A stretch of DNA of 60,519 nucleotides from Saccoglossus kowalevskii (Eukaryota; Hemichordata; Enteropneusta; Harrimaniidae), in assembly GCF_000003605.2 (NCBI RefSeq), contig NW_003124909.1, positions 286,914-347,432 on the forward strand. Reading direction: 5' to 3'. The stretch's first letter is position 1. Every line of letters begins with the position of its first letter. Of the stretch, positions 1 to 13,190 are shown one piece after another. Both the position numbers and the translations under genes were made by a program. A model generated the notes under the pieces. The model ran no database searches and was not told the DNA's origin. It was given only the letters and a program-made list of their open reading frames with translations.

Positions 1-292
1 AAAACAATGGCGCCAAGACAAAAAACACTGATAAATGAGCGACATCAACGGGGGAAAAAAAACACATGCACTTTTGGCGATCGAAGGGAAACACGGAATA
101 AGTCGGGATATCTCGACAACAAACAGCATACCAAACCCCATGTTTCGCAAACTTTCGCAACCTTATTTTTTCGAGGGTTGGAAAAAACAAGAAATAATCT
201 AAAAACGACATTGAAAATTATGAAAACTCGCTAAAACTCTGACCCGTTGCATGATATCCTGTACACTGAAGGTCACTCTGCAGACCGACTTG

Positions 293-307
293 TTTGCGCA
301 TGCGTAA
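293..307. promoter_or_regulatory. NRF1-like palindrome upstream of the first gene
   Basis: The sequence TTTGCGCATGCGTAA contains the GCGCATGCG core of NRF1 sites. It lies about 100 bp upstream of the candidate start codon at 404, in a stretch richer in CpG than its surroundings. A very similar palindrome sits between the two MLF genes at 22831-22838. The role is inferred only from motif and position. Confidence 0.25.
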
Positions 308-403
308 TGAACGAAATATTTCACTGCGCAGATATGAAATATTTTTTTCAAGTTTTTCGTTTCCAGCAAAGCGGTTGATACGGGCGTATCGGCGGCAACT
401 AAC

Positions 404-3400
404 ATGGAGTATGACTAATGTTGTGGAAACAAAAGCGAAAGCACTGTAAGATAAACTAAGACAAAGGTTTTTTTAATCCTCTTAGTTTCGTTGTTCTTCC
501 TGGGGTTTATAGTTCCATGGTTTGTTTCATAATCAGATCAAAGATGGCCGAATAACGGCTGTTTTTATTTTTGACCATATTACTATATCTCTGTCACCCA
601 TGTATCATTTTCATTGATATTTAATGTCATAAATGGATACATGTACTTGTCAATTCAATTTGCAATTTGATCAAATATGGCCGACTGGCGGCCATCTTGT
701 TTGTTTAAAATGTGATAACTTCGACATGCTTTCACTTGTGATCTATTTCTTTCTTTGCTATGTCTTAAACTGGAGGGGTCGTCGCGCAACACATCTGTTG
801 TATACGCCACTAGGGACTCAAGTTTCAAGGACATGCTCGCAACAACCCCTTCGCTTTAATATGACGAGCACAAAGAGAACTTTCAAAAATTTAACAGGGA
901 TTGTGTAATTTTTCAATGACTTGTTGTTAATAAGTCTTTCACAATTATATTACAACTTTCATATTGCACAGTATACATCCTGACTAATATTTTTTGCACA
1001 TAGTTTCCTTAATTAACAATTTTTTTAAGTGCTGAGATCTCAAAGGAAATCAACAATACAGACCATGAAATTAATGTAACATACCAGAAAATAAACAATT
1101 ATAGAGAGAAGTACTCATCATTGCATCAACAACACCAACAAATAGAACAGGTATGTATGTTCATTGATAAAAGTACAAGTCTGAATGGATTTAGCTATAG
1201 TCACAAAAATGCATGATTACAATACAGGCAATCAGGACAACTGTTGACATATCACCCTAGATGAAAGGCAAGGTATATGGGGGGGGGGGGGGGCTATGTC
1301 TGTCTATAGTGTTGTCACCAATAACACTAGTGGTTACAATAACTCAAATAGTTGTTATCCAATTTCTTTCAAACTTGGATGTTATACCAGTTTGGATCCA
1401 GCAAGTTCAATTGTGGTACATGTTCTATGTATATTTTTCAAGATATTCATTAAATTTGGTGTAACTAGTAAGTGCAATTTTTAATATATGGGGTAAAATT
1501 TGACTGAAATAACACATTTTTGACATAGAAATAAGTGAAGACATTTAAAAACTACATGTTACTAGTATGCTCTCCAAGATCTGTCAATTAGATAAGTTTG
1601 GTAAACTGATATGATAAGTGACAGGTGCAGTGTTTCAAATCTTCTACTATTATTGGAAACTTTTTTTACAATTCATGCTATATTTTTTAAGCTGCATTGA
1701 GATTAGAATATGTACTATTGCTTGAAGAACATGAATATAATCTTGATTTATTTAATTTCCATGCAAAATGCTTAGATATTATATTATTGCATTGTTTCAT
1801 AACTTTTATACTCACTTTTACCATGAAAAGAAAAGATTTTGCATTGTTAGTTTGTTATCCATTCATACATTTGTAATTTAATCTAGGTTCTCGATGGAAA
1901 AGTTGTAATAGTTACGTTTTGTTTGTTATGCAGGCTTTATACAAATTATTTTTTTCAAGAAAATGGATGGTGATGCATTTAAATTTATCGCATCATGATT
2001 ATCTACAGTCTTTACAGATTTACAGAACTTAGGGTAATCAATAAGAGTTGTGCAAACTCTTTATAGATTTCTTGGTATAACTATGTACCTGTAGGTCTTT
2101 TCTGCAGTTGAGTGGAAGAAAATAATTGTACATGTAAATATCTGCAGAATTGTGTAACACAAAAATAATGTTTATATATTAATTTATAGGCATATGAAAT
2201 TGAACAAGAAAAGATACAGAAACAACAAATTGAAAATGCCCATACTATGACCAAACCAGCAGTTTCAGAACAGAGGTACAGTAGTTGATTATCCACTCAC
2301 TGTTGTTTTTTTCATTTGAAATACACCCTTTACAGGCCATAATTAGATGAATTTTTGAATTTCATAGTAACTTATACTTATTAACAATGAATATAATGTT
2401 TCCCATATTGTGATTATTATAATTAGGGTTTATTCTGATGTACCTGCTCTGCCTTGAAAATAAAAAAACATGAGAATACATAATGAGATCGTGAAATGAT
2501 GTACTGTAAAATACTGTATTTTCGCTTGGAATTAATTTTCGCTATTTTCGCTGGAATGATTCAGTGAAAATAAAATCCAGCAAATATACTTTTTTCCCTA
2601 TATTTTACATTCAATTCGTCAAAAATCAGTGAAAATAAACTCCATACAAAACACCTAAAAAGTCTTTTCAGCGAAAATTTATTCCAACTATTAAAAATAA
2701 AGTATTTCACAGTATGTGTTAAAGGTGATGGTGACTGCAATGTATATATGCAAGATGTAGGTCTCATATTAACAAAGATGGAGACTTTGAATTTTGTGCA
2801 GATCAAGTGGTACAAAAATGAGCTTACCAAGATTTAACTATATAATTAATTCCTGGGATGATTGGAATCCATCAAAGCATAACAAAATGTACTCTTATTG
2901 CAGTGAAATTGAATGTATTAGAGTTGAAGAACAGGGTTATAGTCAAGAATGTAGAAACAATACTAGTAGTGGTAACATCCAAGATATAGAATCACAAAAA
3001 AGTCAAAACAGTGAGGTCAATCAGGTAGTCAGGTCAATGGTAACACCAACTACCCCAACAAACATGCCACAGATACATAGTCCGGAAACTTGTGTCTCTA
3101 AACAACCTGTTGTAAGAAGTAGTGCCAGTCAGGTACACAGTATTCAACATTACCTACAGGTATAAACTGTTACTGTAAAATCTGTATTAAAAGCCGCGGC
3201 TTCTAATAAAATGATACAATGCAACAGAGGGGATGTGGCTTCTATTAGAGCATCTACACATATGAGAAATGCCGAATTTTTAGGTCTCAATTGTTCAAAA
3301 AAAATGGGTGCGGCTTCTATTAGGAATGTGGCTTCTAATACAGATTTTACGGTACTTACCCACAATGCACTAACACATAGAGAATAAAAATTACTTTTAA

Positions 3401-6400
3401 TCATGCAATCCATTAACTATAATTTTTGAAGCCTAATAACCAATCTTAGTATAATATAAAGTTATAATGAGAATATGATCACATAGTATGCAAGATGACA
3501 GAATATATTTACAAATGCATGAATTACAACCACTGCTGTCTGAATACATGTACATACTATACGGCAGTTGTGCTTCTTTTAAGTAAAGTGATGAGGTGCA
3601 AATATATGCAAATCATGAATGACTCACAACTTGCAACATTGTGCATCTTTGGATCAGTTTGATACGTGCACAATGTCACATTTTCGTTTTCATTGATTTT
3701 TTCTTGAATGTATTCTCCATTGTTAGTTGCTGATAGTTTTGTTTGTCAAAACGGGGAGGTGTCACAAATATAAAACGTGTAATTTTTTACAAAAAAGCAT
3801 TCACCCATATGCTTTTGTGTTATTAGCATGCGTTGTTATCATTGCTTAGAACTCAATTCCTGTCTGTGTAAAGGTGACAACCGCTAAAATGACTTTGTTC
3901 ACATGAGAAGTACAATGGAGGTACAGTAATACTGCTGATTACAGCAAGTATACATGTATATAGTCATTCAATTTGCAGAAAAAAACACAGTTAAATAGAT
4001 GTGTGGCATGTTTTTATTCTTAGAGACCTATTCCCAAGGAATCACCAAAACATATGATTACTATTCCACAATTACATATGCCTAGCATCGGAATCAGAAA
4101 TCCTCAGCATGTTCCTTCACAACAGCAGCATGTACAAAGACCTCAGTCAACCCAACTCTTGAAGCATATTCAACATCAACAAATTCAACGTAAATTGGAA
4201 GTTGCACAGGTATGAATCATGAGCCTATTTATTTTATTTTTTTTTATTATATAATATACATGTGACACATTAAAACTGAAAATAAGAAATTACTCTGCAA
4301 TGGTACATGACCAGTTTTTGAAATTACTGCCCACCCTCTGGTAAAAAATTAAAACTTACATGCAAGGTAATATTTGTTCATGGTCTTCTTCAATACAATT
4401 TTTGAAAATGCAATTTTGCTAAATAATAATATTGGAAAAGCCGTTCTCCTTTGATGGCTGATAAAGAGATTGTGAAACAAAGAAAATAAGAACATAACAA
4501 TTCAAAATGGGAAGTTTAAATTACCCATCGTGTATATCAGCAGAATGTTGAGTTTCTGTGATGCTAAAGGTTCAAAGTGAACTTGAAAAACATGCATAAA
4601 TGTATCTTGCCAAGCATTGGAAGAATGAAGACTCATCTTACAAAAATGCCTGATACATGCATGATCTCTAGCAAGCCTGGATCATAATTGAATTATATAA
4701 CCCGTTATTTGATTAATAATCAATAAATTAAAACAAATAGTGGTAATGACAGGAAGTGGCGACATAAATTCATAGTTATAGTGACGTTTAGTATGAAATA
4801 TCACTATATAAACAGTTAAACTGATATTTTACACTAAACAATATTTACGTTAAAGAAATTAACTCAGAAAGTGAGTGAATCATCAACAGTTGGTTGCTAC
4901 ATGTACATTTAAGGACTGTGAATAATTAAAACATGTGCCTAGCAAGCATATTCTCTTTGTTTAATATTTAACTCTCCTCCCATCCCTTAAACGAAGTGGA
5001 AATAAAATGGAACAAACATTAAAAAACAACTTGTGATGTTTGTGCACAGTAATTGAAGTCCCATCCTCTCCTAAACAAAAAGATTGTGTTTGCTTTGTGC
5101 ATGTTTTAATCAATCCATGGCACCGTATTAAAGGGATTTTCTATGTGTTAGCTCATGGAACGACATTGATCAAACAGTCTGTTTTTGTTTTGTAATATTC
5201 TATCATTAATGCTTTAAATAAATCAGATGAACATATTTTAAAGTAAAACCTAGTTTGATCCAGTTAGGTATTAACAAAGTGGGACACGATTATAATTTTT
5301 GAATAAAGAGGATAATTGTTTTTACTTGTTCATGTTTTTTCTTGCTTAAACTTTGTTAGACAGACATATTTGAGATGCCTATTCATGTATTAAATTGATA
5401 TTTATGTATAGATGAATCAACAACATGCACAACAAGGTAGAACACAGTTAGAAATAAACCAGCAGAAGCGCAGTGACCAAACACAACCAAGGGATGAAAT
5501 GTACTCTGGTGTACACCAAGAAAGCTCAAGTGATATGATAGCTAACTCACAGACAGAAACCCAATCTAGTGATAATACAACATCACAATATCACCATGAA
5601 ATGAGAGGTAATATATATATCTTCGACTTTTATTACCAGATGAAGATGTTTTGCTGGACAATAGTTCAGTTTTTATTGTGTATTACCAATAAATACTTGT
5701 GCTCAATGGTTCTTGCTATCTAGAAATATTATGTTAATGGGTTTGATGATTTGACTATAGTGTGGTACACTATGGTACTGTAAAATACTTTATTTTCGCT
5801 TGGAATTGATTTTCACTATTTTCGCCGAAGGAATGATTCAGTGAAAATAAATTCCATAGAGAGCACCCAATAAGTCTTTTCAGCGAAATTTAATTTTAGC
5901 TAAAATAAAGTATTTTACAGTAACTCATCTTGGTAATGTGTGATCCTCATATATTACTCAGTAGAATTCCCCAAAACACCAGAACATATAAATGGATCTT
6001 CATCAGCTAACACCCCGAGCTCCTCATCACCTACTTGTAGTGAAGGCAGTCCATTCACCATGGAAATATTTAAAAACACATTGCGTAAATCACCAGGATT
6101 TCAATATGCCAGTAGATCAATGTTTACATCAAATCAAGTAAGTCTACATCGATTAATATAATATACATATATACGGTATTAGTTCTTAAGTATTAATAGT
6201 TGTGAAAAACAGATTTTGCAATAATGTGAATTCGCTTTGAATTGCTCGTGCTACATTAATTTTTTTGTCAGTATTAGTAAAAAGCATGCAATGTAACTTA
6301 CATGTATAATTGCTGTTATAAATATCTGTGTACATATTATTAGTCTCCGCTCGGACGTGCGTCTGTCCCTCCGTGCGTCTGTGCGGAGTCATATCTCAGA

Positions 6401-9400
6401 ATCCTTTGGACCGATTCCGTTCATTCTTTGCATGTGCCTAGTACTTTATGTGGGACATATGCACATGCAGTGGTTTAGCGATTTGATTCAAAATGGCCGA
6501 CTGGCAGCCATCTTATTTTTTGAAAATGTTGTATTTTGGACATGCTTTATCAGTTTTCATTCAAACTTGGTACATAGATTAAACATGTTAGGATACATGT
6601 TCATGACGATTTATTTCACAATTGGATCAAAGATGGTCGACTAGCAGCCATCTTGTTTTTTGAAAATGTTGTATTTTGAACATGCTTTGTCAGTTTTCAT
6701 TCAAATTTAGTACATAGATCATACATGTTAGGATACATGTCCCCAACCGTCCATGAGTTCCTGAGTCTGTCCATCCGTCCATGTGTCCGCCCGTCCCTCA
6801 GTCTGTCATATTTCAAAATCCTGTAGACCGATTCCGTTCATTCTTAGCATGTGCCTAGTACCTTATGTGGGACATGTGCACATGCAGTGGTTTAGCATTT
6901 CGATTCAAAATGGCCGACTGGCAGCCATCTTGTTTTTTGAAAATGTTGTATTTTGGACATGGTTTGTCAGTTGTCATTCAAACTTGGTACATAGATTATA
7001 CATGTTAGGATACATGTCCATGACGATTTATTTCGCAATTGGATCAAAGATGGATGACTGGCAGGCATTTTGTTTTCAGTTTTCATTCAAATTTGGCACA
7101 TACATGTACTTTATACATGTTAGGATGCATGTCCATGACAATTTGTTTCAAAATCTGGTCAAGGATGGCCGATTGACAGCCATCTGACTTTTTGGCCTTA
7201 CTACTATATTTCCACAATTTATGTACCATTTTCATTTGTATTTGGCACATACATCATACATATCAGTGTGTTTCATAATCAGATCAAAGATGGCAGAATA
7301 ACGGCTATTTTTATTTTTGGCCATATTACTACTACATGTACACGGAACACGTGTTTTGATGTAAATAAACAATCTGTTGTATACGCCACTTGGAACTCAA
7401 GTTTCAAGGACACGCTCGTGACAACCCCTTCGCTTTAATATGACGAGCACAAAGAGAACTTAATTTAACGAGGACTGTGTCATTTTCAATGTGGTCAAAA
7501 AGTAAATTTACTGATACATGTTTATTCCCAGGTGAATTGGTCAAAGCCCAATAATTTAGCCCAAAAATTTCATTTTATAATATAGATACCAAATTCGACA
7601 CAAGAGACTGATAATAATTCTGGTGGTATAGAATCTCCATTCTTCCATTCATTCTCAGGAGGGGTAAGTAGTCTGTATTATAATTAAAATACAAACAATT
7701 GGCTCTATGTATTTCATAGATCCTAGATCCTAGGTAGTAGTGTACATAGATCTCAAGAATGTATAACCTGTGTGCAGATCTGTGTACAATCATACTCTGA
7801 TCTACACTTGTTGTGCATGGGCTAGATTGTTGCCTAATCTAAGAACTGCCAAATTTTTAATAATTGATAATTTCATTAATGATATTTCATATACCGGTAC
7901 TTTGTATTGCCCGGCATCGTAACGCTATGGAAATTGCGCCCTCACATCAGGGCAATAATTTCCTGTACTACGCCTGGCCCAGTGCACCTGGATTTCGTCA
8001 TTCAAAACAAAACAGGTCATTCTAAATAACTTCACTTTTTTGAGGCCATGCATGGTAAAATTGTAATTACACCTGTAAAATATACGATAAAACTGTTATG
8101 GACTGGATACGGCTTTTGCTCCTTATGAGTTTCTTGCATGTTGTACAGTAATTAAGATTACAAATAATCGGTAGTCGAGTTGGTTTTATTTGTCCCTTGA
8201 ACATATGCTTGAGCTGTAAACAAAAAAAAATGGGTATGAAGACGATATTAATAGGACTTGAACTTACAATGGCAATTAACTTGATACACTGTTTTTATAT
8301 GCTAAAGCCATTTTATAAATTTGATCCTTGGTAGATGTGTGCTTTTTAATTCTAAAGTAAGGTTCTACAATATATACATGAACAACTAAACTGGTGACCA
8401 TTTTAGTACCAAAAAACATTTGAACATGTCAATCATTTTTCAGGCATTGTGGATTTTATTCAAACTTGGTACTTATGATGGTTTTGATGCACGTCTGCAT
8501 TATAATTTACTTCAAAATGTTGACAGGTGATCATGTTTTATTTCTCATACAGATTTTGTTCAAGATAGTTCTGTACTTAGTGGGTAATACATTAACATGC
8601 TACTTACTCCTGCAACATTTAATCATAATCTACATCTGACACAGTAACTAAATACTGAATGGGGACTATGTCATTGACAATGACTTAGTTAGTTCCTGTC
8701 CATTTGGCTGTTCATCCGGAGTCATATTTCAGAACATTGTGGACCAAATCTGTTCATTCTTTGCATGTGCCTAGTACTTTTTTTGGGACATATGCACATG
8801 CAGTGGTTTTTATACTTATTCAATCCAAGATGCTGACTGGCAGCCATTTTGTTTTTTGAAAATGTGGTATCTCAGGGATTTTTCTAGAAAAAGGGAGCAC
8901 CGCAATTCGGCAGCGTCACCATGAGGGGGAGATAGGGTTCTCCCTACCAGGGTGTGGAGTTAAAATGGAGCATTCTATGGTTTCCTTGGGGCCAAATTTA
9001 CGATCAATCAGACAGGTCACAGTTGAAGACTGTGGCCACATGTGATCCCTGGTCAATCAGAATTTTATGGTTGCCAGAGGATCTGCTCCCCAGGGAAAGG
9101 GGCGCATGGCCATGGCATGAGGGCGCTGCACCCCTGTTCCCTCGTTTTAAAAAATCCTTGTATCTTATGCATGCTTTATCAGTTTGTGTTCAAATTTGGT
9201 ACATACATTGTACATTTTATATTACATGTCAGTTTGTTTCATAATCAGATGGCTGACTGGCATCCCTCGAAAATGTGGTATCTTGGACAGGATTTGTTGA
9301 TTTTTCAAATTTGATACAAACATACATGTTGAGATACATGTCCATGATGATTTGTTTCGTGTTTCATATTTCTGTACATTAGCCTGGACGCATGAATATC

Positions 9401-10865
9401 ATATTAACTATGATAACTATTAATAACTATGCTGTTTGTGCATATTACTTTATTTCTGGCATGAATAACATTTCCCCTAATTTTAATGGGGACTATGTCA
9501 TTAACAATGACTTGTTATTTATAGACTTTAACAGGAGCTGCAACATCAAATACAGAGTCAAGAGATGATAACAGATGTGAATTACAATTCAGTAATCTAT
9601 CTGACAGTGAGTTTACATTCATTTTTTTAACAACTTACTTTCCAAAGGTATCTGAAACTAAGTAGTTACCCTTGTGACCTAATATTGCTATTTTACAATG
9701 ATTATTCTACTGGAAAGAATGAAATGTCATGTTTTTGTTGAGTAAAATGTAGTACAACACTGCAAAAAACAAGACAAGATATTTTTACTTAAAGGTACAT
9801 GTACCGGCCAACAGATTAGTAGCAACGGGAGGTCTCAGAGTGCTACTAACATGTTCAGCTCTTCAAACAGCAGTGAATCCTCCAATATAGGTCAGTGCCT
9901 GCATATTACTTCACTAGATGTAAAATTTCAATCTATCCCTGAGGGGAATTTGTGTATTTCTGAGCTTCTGTAACAATGCAAGACCATTCTTTATTTTATA
10001 TTTTATTGTGGAACACAAGAGGGTAATTTAGGGTTGGAGTGAAATGATATGTTTTTCCTAATATTTGGACATGCATGGAGCAATATTTTTCAAACTTTGT
10101 GCTATGGCAAATTATCATGGAATAGGTATTCTACTGAGATTTTGATATGGTCAATGCACTCCTAGACAATATTTTTTGGCACAATATGGTCTTTTTCGTT
10201 TAAAAAATTATGTTTTTCCTGTTATTTAAGCATATATTTAGTTCCAACCTTTTACAAAGGCAAATTTATAATGAACTCTACCGTCATTTTACAGTGGTCT
10301 ATGCACTTTTGGGTAGATCATTGTACTTGCACTGGTTACTTGATGATTGTAATTCAAATCAGTTTGAGAATGACCGTCACTCTGTTGTACCTGGTAACTT
10401 TTTTTTTATTGACATCATATGCAAAGTAGATAAATCCCTTCAATGTTGTGTAGTCATCAGCAACATCCAGAAATTCCTGTACATGTTCATCCAGCACAAT
10501 CAAGCTTTCTGATTAGTTGATAATCAGGTCACAGTTTCAACTCGTGCATAGAAAAAAACAGAGGATATTATTTCGCATCAAATGATCTGGCCTGCCTTCT
10601 ATTTCTAGTCGCTTTGGAATGTCTAACATTTGTGCCAAACTTCAGAAAATGTACCGTAATGTTTTTGTTTTTTTAAATTGAAGGTACTTTGTTTGGACAC
10701 AGTGAGCAACAACCAAATCACAACAGCAGCAGTACTGGAGGATTCTCAATGTTTGGTTTCAATAATAGTAACGCAGATGAAGGAAGCACTGGATTTAGTT
10801 TTAACTTTGGTGGTGCAGGAAACTCACCTGAGAATTCAAGTGGAGGTTTCAGTTTATTTCAATAA
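404..10865 (+). CDS. SIX6OS1: SIX6OS1-like synaptonemal complex central element protein (tentative)
   Basis: Exons: 404-408 (candidate start, ATGGA), 1030-1150, 2190-2275, 2802-3159, 4024-4209, 5412-5607, 5965-6137, 7586-7663, 9525-9606, 9795-9890, 10684-10865 (TAA). All joins keep frame, giving about 520 residues; vertebrate SIX6OS1 is near 590. The first large exon encodes a charged coiled-coil segment with INNTDHEIN, resembling the vertebrate N-terminal INATDEEID. Then comes a long Ser/Gln/Asn-rich disordered middle, an FPKTPEH block like the vertebrate FPRTSE block, and a Phe-Gly-rich tail (FSMFGFNN, GFSFNFGG, GGFSLFQ-stop) like the vertebrate FSF/FTFF ending. In vertebrates the protein binds SYCE1 in the meiotic synaptonemal complex central element. 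That role is inferred from family resemblance only. The two-codon start exon is the weakest part; the true start may lie left of the window. An FG-rich protein of another family is the main alternative. Confidence 0.55.
520..920 (+). repeat. Element A, 3' fragment
   Basis: This 3' part of dispersed element A matches the ends of the copies at 6341-7490 and 37026-38211. Shared phrases are the ATGGCCGAATAACGGCTGTT block, the TTGTATACGCCACT block and the terminal TTAACAGGGA. It lies in the putative first intron of the SIX6OS1-like gene. Confidence 0.7.
2502..2714. repeat. MITE family C, copy 1
   Basis: A TA-flanked element of about 213 bp with terminal inverted repeats of about 40 bp. It starts TA-CTGTAAAATACTGTATT and ends TTTCACAG-TA, with internal TTTTCGCT motifs on both arms. 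It lies in an intron of the SIX6OS1-like gene, 87 bp before exon 2802-3159. Confidence 0.85.
3172..3354. repeat. MITE family B, copy 1
   Basis: A 183-bp TIR element flanked by TA. The left end is CTGTAAAATCTGTATTA and the right end TAATACAGATTTTACGG, with repeated GCGGCTTCTA boxes inside. It begins 12 bp after the splice donor at 3160. Other copies are at 15227 and 32261. Confidence 0.85.
4210..5411. other. Intron without recognised content
   Basis: Unique-looking AT-rich intron of the SIX6OS1-like gene. I see no coding exon, RNA gene or named repeat in it. Confidence 0.5.
5776..5922. repeat. MITE family C, copy 2 (internally deleted)
   Basis: Both ends of family C are present (TACTGTAAAATACTTTATT and AAAGTATTTTACAGTA), but the body is only 147 bp. 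About 65 bp of the middle is missing compared with full copies. It ends 42 bp before exon 5965-6137. Confidence 0.85.
6341..7490 (+). repeat. Element A, near-complete copy
   Basis: A roughly 1.15-kb element starting TAGTCTCCGCTCGGACG and ending with a diverged AGGACTGTGTCATT. Inside are subrepeats of about 140 bp, each with ATGGCCGACTGGCAGCCATC and ACTTGGTACATAGAT. ORFs of 95 and 134 codons run through it in the + direction, but they only translate the subrepeats. It fills most of the intron between exons 5965-6137 and 7586-7663. Confidence 0.8.
8655..9515 (+). repeat. Element A, diverged or composite copy
   Basis: Bounded by two copies of GGGGACTATGTCATT followed by CAATGACTT, which match the 3' end of element A. 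Between them are degraded A subrepeats (GACTGGCAGCCATTTTG, AAATTTGGTACATACAT) and an unrelated insert near 8890-9150. The right end lies only about 10 bp from the 3' splice site of exon 9525-9606. Confidence 0.6.
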
Positions 10866-13190
10866 TTGTAACAATTCCTGGTTCTCCTGTACAAGTTACT
10901 CTAAGTCTCCACCATTGGTGCAAAGACCTTTATATTTATTCACCATTTAAAATGTTAGAGTTTGAATTTTGGAAATGTGTTCTTCCTTAACTTTGTTCTT
11001 GGGAAAATACAGGATGAATAATATGAATAATTTATTTAATATTTATTATCACAATTGTAAATACCCCGGTACATGTTACACCTTACAATTTGTTATATAT
11101 TACAAATAGTTTCATTTAGAATTTACTCACTTTAGTGCTATAACAAACAGTTGGTTCAGTTGTGTTTTATTTCTTGTTCAGAATAAATTTCTCATCAAAC
11201 AAGTTCAATAATTAACCAGTGATGTACGAAGTTGTTTTGAAGACTTGCAGAATAAATCAATATGGCATTGACCACTTCTTCGGAAGGCATGGTAGGTCTG
11301 GGCTGAGACTTAGCAGAAAAAAAATGGGAAAAAATATGCTTTGCTTAGCAAACGCATTTGTTTTCTATCGGTTCTTAAATGGTCTTTGACTTTTCTTTTT
11401 TTTGACTATTGCTCTGTTCTGGGAACATTTTGCTATGCAAGGCTCCATAAGAATACAAGGTTATCAGCCGACCAATTGTGGAGGTTCTACTGCCACAGTG
11501 CATATTTTGGGGTGTTCTCTAGATAACCTGATGTAGAAATATTTTAATGATTGGGGCTATCCCCAAATAGAAACTTTGGGATTTTGGAAGAGTGCAAATA
11601 CAGCTTTTCATGCAGCAGCAAATTTCATTTTTTCAGTGTTAGATGTACAAATGTTTATACTTTACAGGTTTCAATCACCGTTATCAACTTGTCAGCAATT
11701 CATCAAAAAACATTTCTGCCATTCCATAACCATACATTTACATCACCAGATTTAGTTCAAACTTTGTACACACTAACATTATGCAAGCTTTATGCATACC
11801 ATTTCATATTGATTTGAAATTGGCAGGCAGTCTTGACCAAGACAGTTGATTTGTTTAGGCATTCCCCCAAAACATGCGCCATACTTAATGAGCAGACTGG
11901 ATTGTGGCCTCATTTCATGAGACGTACTTTAGTGTAGCTGTGATGTAAGCATGAGATACAATGTACACTTCTCTGATGTCAACTACACCCGAGGCTAAAA
12001 AGGATAAAATACACACAAACGTAATATTTCAACACACTTGTTTATGTATTGATTTAAATACAATAAATCACATGTCTAGAAGTTGTTAGAAAAAGGAATG
12101 CTGACTCAGTAGTAGACTTGGGGCGATTATTTTCAGAAAAAAACAGCTGGTTGCCCTGAATGAAGTAGAGTACACATAAATACCCATTACAGAAGGTTTT
12201 TTCTATTTAAATAATTCCAATGTAAGTTATGAGATTCTGACATTGTGGCTGTCACACATGTTGAACAAAATAAATACAGTCCTCGATACTAGTCTAGTTA
12301 CAAACAAATTAAGTGATCTTGCTTCATGCTACTACTGTTATTTAAAAATATCCTGATTAATATGTACCACTGCTGTCACCAACTGCATAGACAAATTGGA
12401 GAACAATCAGTGGAAAGAAAACACTCAACATTAATACTATACAAACGAGTTACTGCACAGCAAGTACTTCAGATCTTGTTCAGTAAGAAACAACCACAAC
12501 TTCTGGATTGTACAGGTAACCTGTCCCACTGAAGGTACAAAAAAAGGCCTCAATTTTTGTTAAGTGGTTACAGCAATCGTATACTGTCAACTACATTGAT
12601 GTACTTCAATTTTACGAGTCTGAAAATCAAATTTCATGGCAATGAACAATTCACTGGGTCCTAAAAACTTCATGAAAATTTTGTCCTCATTTCAAACTAT
12701 GAAATTAGAGAATTTCTAAAATTCCTAAAACAAAAATTAAACAGTTTAAAATTTATCCATGAAGCACTACAAAGTAGAACAGTATGTATGAATTCCCTGT
12801 CTTTTACAAAAAAAATAATATTGGACGGACATCACACATATCTGGGATAAATGTTCTATACCACAATTATTGTACTAGTGTGGTGTTAAACAGCATTATT
12901 ACAAATTGATTGTAAATTTAGTACAAGGGTTAGATAAAACACTACAAGTGGGGGTGGGTGGGAATACTAAAACCCCCCTCCTCATCAAGAAACAAATACA
13001 TGTTTGATCTTACTAATTTCACGTTTGTCCGATTAGTGAAAACAACAAAACAAAAATTCTTTCAATATTTACATTAATACTGAATCTCTGTACACATATC
13101 GAATGGAAAAATGGCACAATAGAACTAGCTTTTTGTCTTGATATGCAACAAGCTCTGATTTTATAAAAATAATATTTTAATCTTCGGTTG
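10866..13190. other. Tail-to-tail intergenic region, 3' UTRs
   Basis: This 2.3-kb stretch separates the stop codon of the SIX6OS1-like gene from that of MLF-A on the other strand. AATAAA signals on the + strand at 11182 and 11251 could end the left transcript. I see no convincing protein-coding exon; the short ORFs have no family signature. Confidence 0.5.

Noticed and set aside
6357-7187. ORFs of 95 and 134 codons
   Set aside because: They lie wholly within element A subrepeats and recur at 37240-38164 with the same repeat structure.
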